From contig DEXG01000023.1 of NCBI GenBank assembly GCA_002364005.1, forward strand, positions 116,159-180,158: a stretch of DNA of 64,000 nt. The letters are read 5' to 3'. Origin of the DNA: Phycisphaerales bacterium UBA3190 (lineage in GTDB: Bacteria; Planctomycetota; Phycisphaerae; Phycisphaerales; UBA1924). The position numbers were made by a program, and so were the translations under genes. The stretch's first letter is position 1. Every line of letters begins with the position of its first letter. Positions 61,007 through 64,000 of this stretch are shown here, piece after piece. The notes beneath the pieces were generated by a model. The model was given only the letters and a program-made list of their open reading frames with translations, was not told the DNA's origin and did not search any database.

Positions 61007-62212
61007 ATGGCCGAACAACTGATCTATCTCGATAACGCCGCCACCAGCTGGCCCAAACCCGACTGCGTGGGCGAGGCGATGGTCGACTTCCTGACCCACC
61101 GAGCGGGCAACCCCGGTCGGGGCGGGCATCGTCTGGCACGCGAAGCGTCGCAGGTGCTCGAAGAGGTCCGCGAGCGCCTGGCCGGGCTCGTCAACGCCCC
61201 GTGCCCGCAACGCATGATCCTCAGCCACGGGTGCACCGATGCGCTCAATCTCGCGATCCACGGCGTACTCCGCGCCGACATGCGGAACCGGTGCGACGGC
61301 ACCAAGCCCCATGTGGTCACCACCGCGATCGAGCACAACGCGGTGCTCCGCACCCTCCACTGCTACGCCACGAGTGACCTGATCACGATGACCATCGTGC
61401 CATGCGATAAGCAGGGATATGTACACGCGGACAAGCTGATCGAGGCGTGCACCGATTGCACCGCCCTGATGACGCTCTCGCATGCATCGAATGTGCTTGG
61501 AACGATTCAACCAATCGAAGCGACCATCAAGGCGGTCCGGGCACACGACCCGGAGATCCTGATCATGGTCGATGCCGCCCAGACGGCGGGCCACTTCCCG
61601 ATCGATGTGCAGGGCTGGGATATCGACCTGCTCCCGCTCGCGGGTCACAAGGGGCTGCGAGGCCCGACGGGCACGGGCGGGCTCTATGTCAGCCCTCGCG
61701 CATACCCAGATGAGTGCGACAAGACCCGCGTGTTTTGTCAACGCCGTGGCGGCACCGGATCGATGGCTCCGGGGCTTGAGATGCCCACGAAGCTGCCCGA
61801 TGCGCTGGAAGCGGGCACCTCCAATGCCGTGGGCTTTGCGGGCCTGATCGCGGCGATTGACGCATTGACCCACGAAGTCCACGAGCACGAGATGGCCATG
61901 ACCGATCAGGTCCTCAAGGGGCTCCACGCCATCCCCTCGGTCACGATCTACGGCTTGCCCACCATCGTCGGGCGCACGCCCGTCGTACTGTTCAACATCG
62001 AGGGCACGCACCCGCGCGATGTAATGACCACGCTCGATGCCGAACACGGCATCGCGGTGCGTGGCGGTGTTCACTGTGCCCCACTGCTGCACGAGGCGAT
62101 CGGTACCGGCTCAGACGGCGGCGTGCGCGTCAGCCCCGGCTCGGGCACCTCGGCCAAGCAGATCGACATCTTCCTCGATGCGATCAGGGCGATGACCCCT
62201 CAGCACGCCTAG
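61007..62212 (+). CDS. Class V aminotransferase, cysteine-desulfurase-like
   Basis: A 401-aa PLP enzyme with LDNAATSWPKP, RGGHRLAREA, SHASNVLGTIQPIE, VDAAQTAGHFPID, the PLP-binding Lys in LAGHKGLRGPTG, and VRVSPGSGTS. These fit the SufS/CsdA-like group that starts NAAT-xx-KP; the expected active-site Cys loop near 340 reads VRGGVHCAPLLHEA. Probably supplies sulfur for Fe-S or tRNA. Tail-to-tail 4-bp overlap with the flavoprotein gene. Confidence 0.85.
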   Translation: MAEQLIYLDNAATSWPKPDCVGEAMVDFLTHRAGNPGRGGHRLAREASQVLEEVRERLAGLVNAPCPQRMILSHGCTDALNLAIHGVLRADMRNRCDGTKPHVVTTAIEHNAVLRTLHCYATSDLITMTIVPCDKQGYVHADKLIEACTDCTALMTLSHASNVLGTIQPIEATIKAVRAHDPEILIMVDAAQTAGHFPIDVQGWDIDLLPLAGHKGLRGPTGTGGLYVSPRAYPDECDKTRVFCQRRGGTGSMAPGLEMPTKLPDALEAGTSNAVGFAGLIAAIDALTHEVHEHEMAMTDQVLKGLHAIPSVTIYGLPTIVGRTPVVLFNIEGTHPRDVMTTLDAEHGIAVRGGVHCAPLLHEAIGTGSDGGVRVSPGSGTSAKQIDIFLDAIRAMTPQHA

Positions 62213-63486
62213 CCCGATATGGTCAGCGAGTCGGCGATCGATCGACCCGCGACGGTGCCGCCCGCCCAGGCCCACTGGAAGTTGAACCCACCGATCCGCC
62301 CGTCCACATCGAGCAGCTCGCCGATGATCCAGAGGTTGTCAGCGACGCGGCTCTGCATCGTGGATGGCGCGATCTCGCTCAGCGGCACGCCCCCGGCGGT
62401 CACTTCAGCAAAGGTGAACCCACGATCCCGTTCGATCGCGACGGGGCATTCAACGAGCATCTTGACCAAGGCCCGACGCTGCTCGCGGGAGATCGCGTGG
62501 CCGGGCGCGGTTGGGTCAACCCCGGCCTGCTGGCAGATCGCTTTGGCCAGGCGCTCAGGGAGACGGTCGCGGAGCCAGCCCGAGACGGTCCGCTTGCCAA
62601 GGGTTTGGAGTTGCTGATCCAGCTCATCGAACCGCCCATCGCCCAACCAGTTGATGACCAGCGAAGCGTCCGGATCGTTCTGCTTGGCGTCGAGGTACCA
62701 TCGGCTGACATCGAGCACGCCTGGCCCGGACAGACCGAAGTGCGTGCAGAGAAGTTCATTGGTGAAAGAGGCCAAGCGTTTGCCCGTGCCCGAACGGACC
62801 TCAAGGGTCGAACGGGTCGAGATGCCCGACAGGTCTTTGACCCAAGTGTCCGAAGCATCGACGACCAACGGCACCAAAGATGGAAACACGCGATCGGTCA
62901 CGGTGTGCCCCAGGTGCTTGGCGAATCGGTAGCCAGCACCATCGGACCCGGTCTTGGGCAGGGCCATGCCACCGGTGGCCAGCACGAGCCGGTCGCACGA
63001 GATCGGGGTGTTGCGGTCATCGCTTGGATGGATCACATATCCCGTCCCATCGGGTTCGATCGAACCGACCCGCCAGGGCTGGACGATCTGGACGCCGAGA
63101 CGGTCGCACTCGTTGAGCAGGGCACTGAGGACGGTCTGCGCCGAGTCGGTCACCGGGAACATCTTGCCCGTGTCTTCCTGCTTGAGCTGCACGCCCAGGT
63201 CTGCAAAGAAGGCGATTGTCTCCTGCTCCGTGAACGCCTTGAGCACCTTCTTGATCGCGTTTCGCGAGCCGCCCGCGTAGTCCTTGGGCAGCACCTTGTG
63301 ATGCGTCACATTACAGCGTCCGCCTCCTGCGACAAGGATCTTGGCCCCGATTTTCCTGGCCCCATCGAGGATGGTGATGCGTGGATTGATGCCCGCCTCT
63401 TTGCAGGAGCGGGCGGTCATGATCCCGCACATCATCCCCGCGGCTCCCGCCCCAACAATCACGATCTGTTCTGTACACTTGGACAC
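62209..63486 (-). CDS. BaiN/HI0933-type NAD(P)/FAD-dependent oxidoreductase
   Basis: A 425-aa flavoprotein: dinucleotide-binding IVIVGAGAAGMMCGI, KILVAGGGRCNVTH, LVLATGGMALPKTGSDG, and the C-terminal GGFNFQWAWAGGTVAGR, all characteristic of the HI0933 family. Substrate unknown. I start at a GTG (63486), because the longer frame to 63516 reads back into the terminator of the upstream gene. Confidence 0.88.
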   Translation of the reverse strand: MSKCTEQIVIVGAGAAGMMCGIMTARSCKEAGINPRITILDGARKIGAKILVAGGGRCNVTHHKVLPKDYAGGSRNAIKKVLKAFTEQETIAFFADLGVQLKQEDTGKMFPVTDSAQTVLSALLNECDRLGVQIVQPWRVGSIEPDGTGYVIHPSDDRNTPISCDRLVLATGGMALPKTGSDGAGYRFAKHLGHTVTDRVFPSLVPLVVDASDTWVKDLSGISTRSTLEVRSGTGKRLASFTNELLCTHFGLSGPGVLDVSRWYLDAKQNDPDASLVINWLGDGRFDELDQQLQTLGKRTVSGWLRDRLPERLAKAICQQAGVDPTAPGHAISREQRRALVKMLVECPVAIERDRGFTFAEVTAGGVPLSEIAPSTMQSRVADNLWIIGELLDVDGRIGGFNFQWAWAGGTVAGRSIADSLTISG

Positions 63487-63504
63487 ACCAAAGAATAGCC
63501 CACG

Positions 63505-63531
63505 AAAAAGGGGCACCGATCAGGGTGCCCC
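63505..63531 (-). terminator. Intrinsic terminator of the prolyl-oligopeptidase gene
   Basis: Read on the minus strand: GGGGCACC-ctgatc-GGTGCCCC followed by TTTTT, 24 bp after the stop at 63555. A textbook hairpin and T-run. Confidence 0.85.
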
Positions 63532-63554
63532 TTGCGTTTGTTGCATCGGGGGTG

Positions 63555-64000
63555 TCACTCCTCGAGCATGCCGAGTTGCCACATCATGAAAATGCGCTGG
63601 TCTGCAACATCGCGGATGCGCAGATGCAGCGGCTTTCCACCCCCGTGACCAGCGTCGCGATCGACCCAGAGCAGGATGGGTTCTTCACTCTGGTCGGACC
63701 CTGTCGAGTTCTGCATCAGGGCGGCCATCTTCCGCGCGTGCAGAGGATGCACACGCATGTCGTTCTCGCCGGCGGTAAAGAGCACGGCAGGGTACTTGGT
63801 CCCCGGCTTGACATTGTGGTAGGGCGAGTATTTCTTGATGAACTCGTACTGGGACGGGTTCTCGGCGGTGCCGTACTCGGGCACCCAGTAGCGAGCCATC
63901 AGGAAGTTCTGATAGCGGACCATATCGAGCAGGGGCACAGAGCTGATCACGGCGCTGAACAGGTCGGGGCGTTGGACGACCACCGCACCGGTCAGGAGCC
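63555..64000 (-). CDS. Prolyl oligopeptidase family serine peptidase (C-terminal part, gene runs off the window)
   Basis: The frame is open to the right edge. The visible 148 residues are the catalytic end: VVQRPDLFSAVISSVPLLDM, then SPYHNVKPGTKYPAVLFTAG, the catalytic Asp in ENDMRVHPLHARKM and the His in RDAGHGGG. The nucleophile Ser lies beyond the window. It cuts short peptides after proline (family knowledge). Confidence 0.88.
   Translation of the reverse strand, partial: LLTGAVVVQRPDLFSAVISSVPLLDMVRYQNFLMARYWVPEYGTAENPSQYEFIKKYSPYHNVKPGTKYPAVLFTAGENDMRVHPLHARKMAALMQNSTGSDQSEEPILLWVDRDAGHGGGKPLHLRIRDVADQRIFMMWQLGMLEE

Noticed and set aside
60974..62092. 372-codon minus-strand frame
   Set aside because: Antisense to the cysteine-desulfurase-like gene, whose PLP and substrate motifs are clear.

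Overview
The window looks like chromosomal DNA of a planctomycete, most likely Phycisphaerae. A secreted haloperoxidase-like enzyme ends in the dockerin-like tail typical of that class, the integrase and two small hypothetical proteins belong to types I know from planctomycetes, and GC is high. Genus cannot be fixed from sequence alone. Starts were chosen from Shine-Dalgarno (SD) spacing and ATGA overlaps; in several places the longest open frame clearly overruns the real start.

Region 1 (1-10.7 kb) is two redox, envelope-stress and metal-type operons on the minus strand, separated by a divergent Rrf2 regulator. The first holds a Met-rich periplasmic protein, a glycogen-binding-type domain protein, an HD-GYP protein, a membrane FAD/2Fe-2S reductase (apparently frameshifted), a cytochrome-b-like membrane protein, a heptaheme cytochrome c, a DUF1622 protein and a SpoIIE-type phosphatase that runs off the left edge. 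The second holds Cys/His-rich TRASH/YHS-like proteins and the remnant of a copper-type RND pump. A vanadium haloperoxidase/PAP2-like protein follows at 11-13 kb.

Region 2 (13.88-47.67 kb) is a 33.8-kb integrated mobile element. It is bounded by 79-bp direct repeats (one mismatch) that contain the 3' half of a tRNA-Gly(CCC), starting at the anticodon loop. Repeated arm-type sites (TTTGTAGTGCA) flank both ends and a tyrosine integrase lies inside the right end. From left to right the element carries: an HTH gene translationally coupled to a DUF499/DUF3780/DUF1156-methyltransferase/PLD-SNF2-helicase cassette (a known anti-phage-type set); a Rep-like gene with a candidate small RNA; ParA and a RHH-like partner; a hairpin-rich putative origin or centromere; an ArdC antirestriction protein; an orphan DNA methyltransferase; a MobF relaxase with a candidate oriT; a coupling ATPase; membrane, coiled-coil and metalloprotease genes; a 1-kb structured RNA; a nucleotidyltransferase type IV toxin-antitoxin pair; and an SMC-like ATPase with a small partner. 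There is no type IV secretion channel, so it should be mobilisable rather than self-transmissible. Degenerate arms outside both ends suggest that related elements once sat in tandem here.

The most unusual item is on the minus strand at 40.5-41.5 kb. A near-canonical group II intron domain V lies 5' of about 0.7 kb of structured RNA, and a perfect 17-bp long-range helix closes the whole. That is the layout of a circularly permuted group II ribozyme. A conserved 230-aa protein of unknown function is encoded immediately downstream.

Region 3 (47.9-64 kb) is ordinary chromosome: NrtS, two M14-family proteins (one lacking its zinc ligands), a reductive pyrimidine-degradation set (nitrilase, dihydropyrimidinase, convergent PreA-like), a glycosyltransferase, an HldE-like protein with inverted domain order, cardiolipin synthase, an MBL hydrolase, a cysteine-desulfurase-like enzyme, a BaiN/HI0933-type flavoprotein and the end of a prolyl oligopeptidase.
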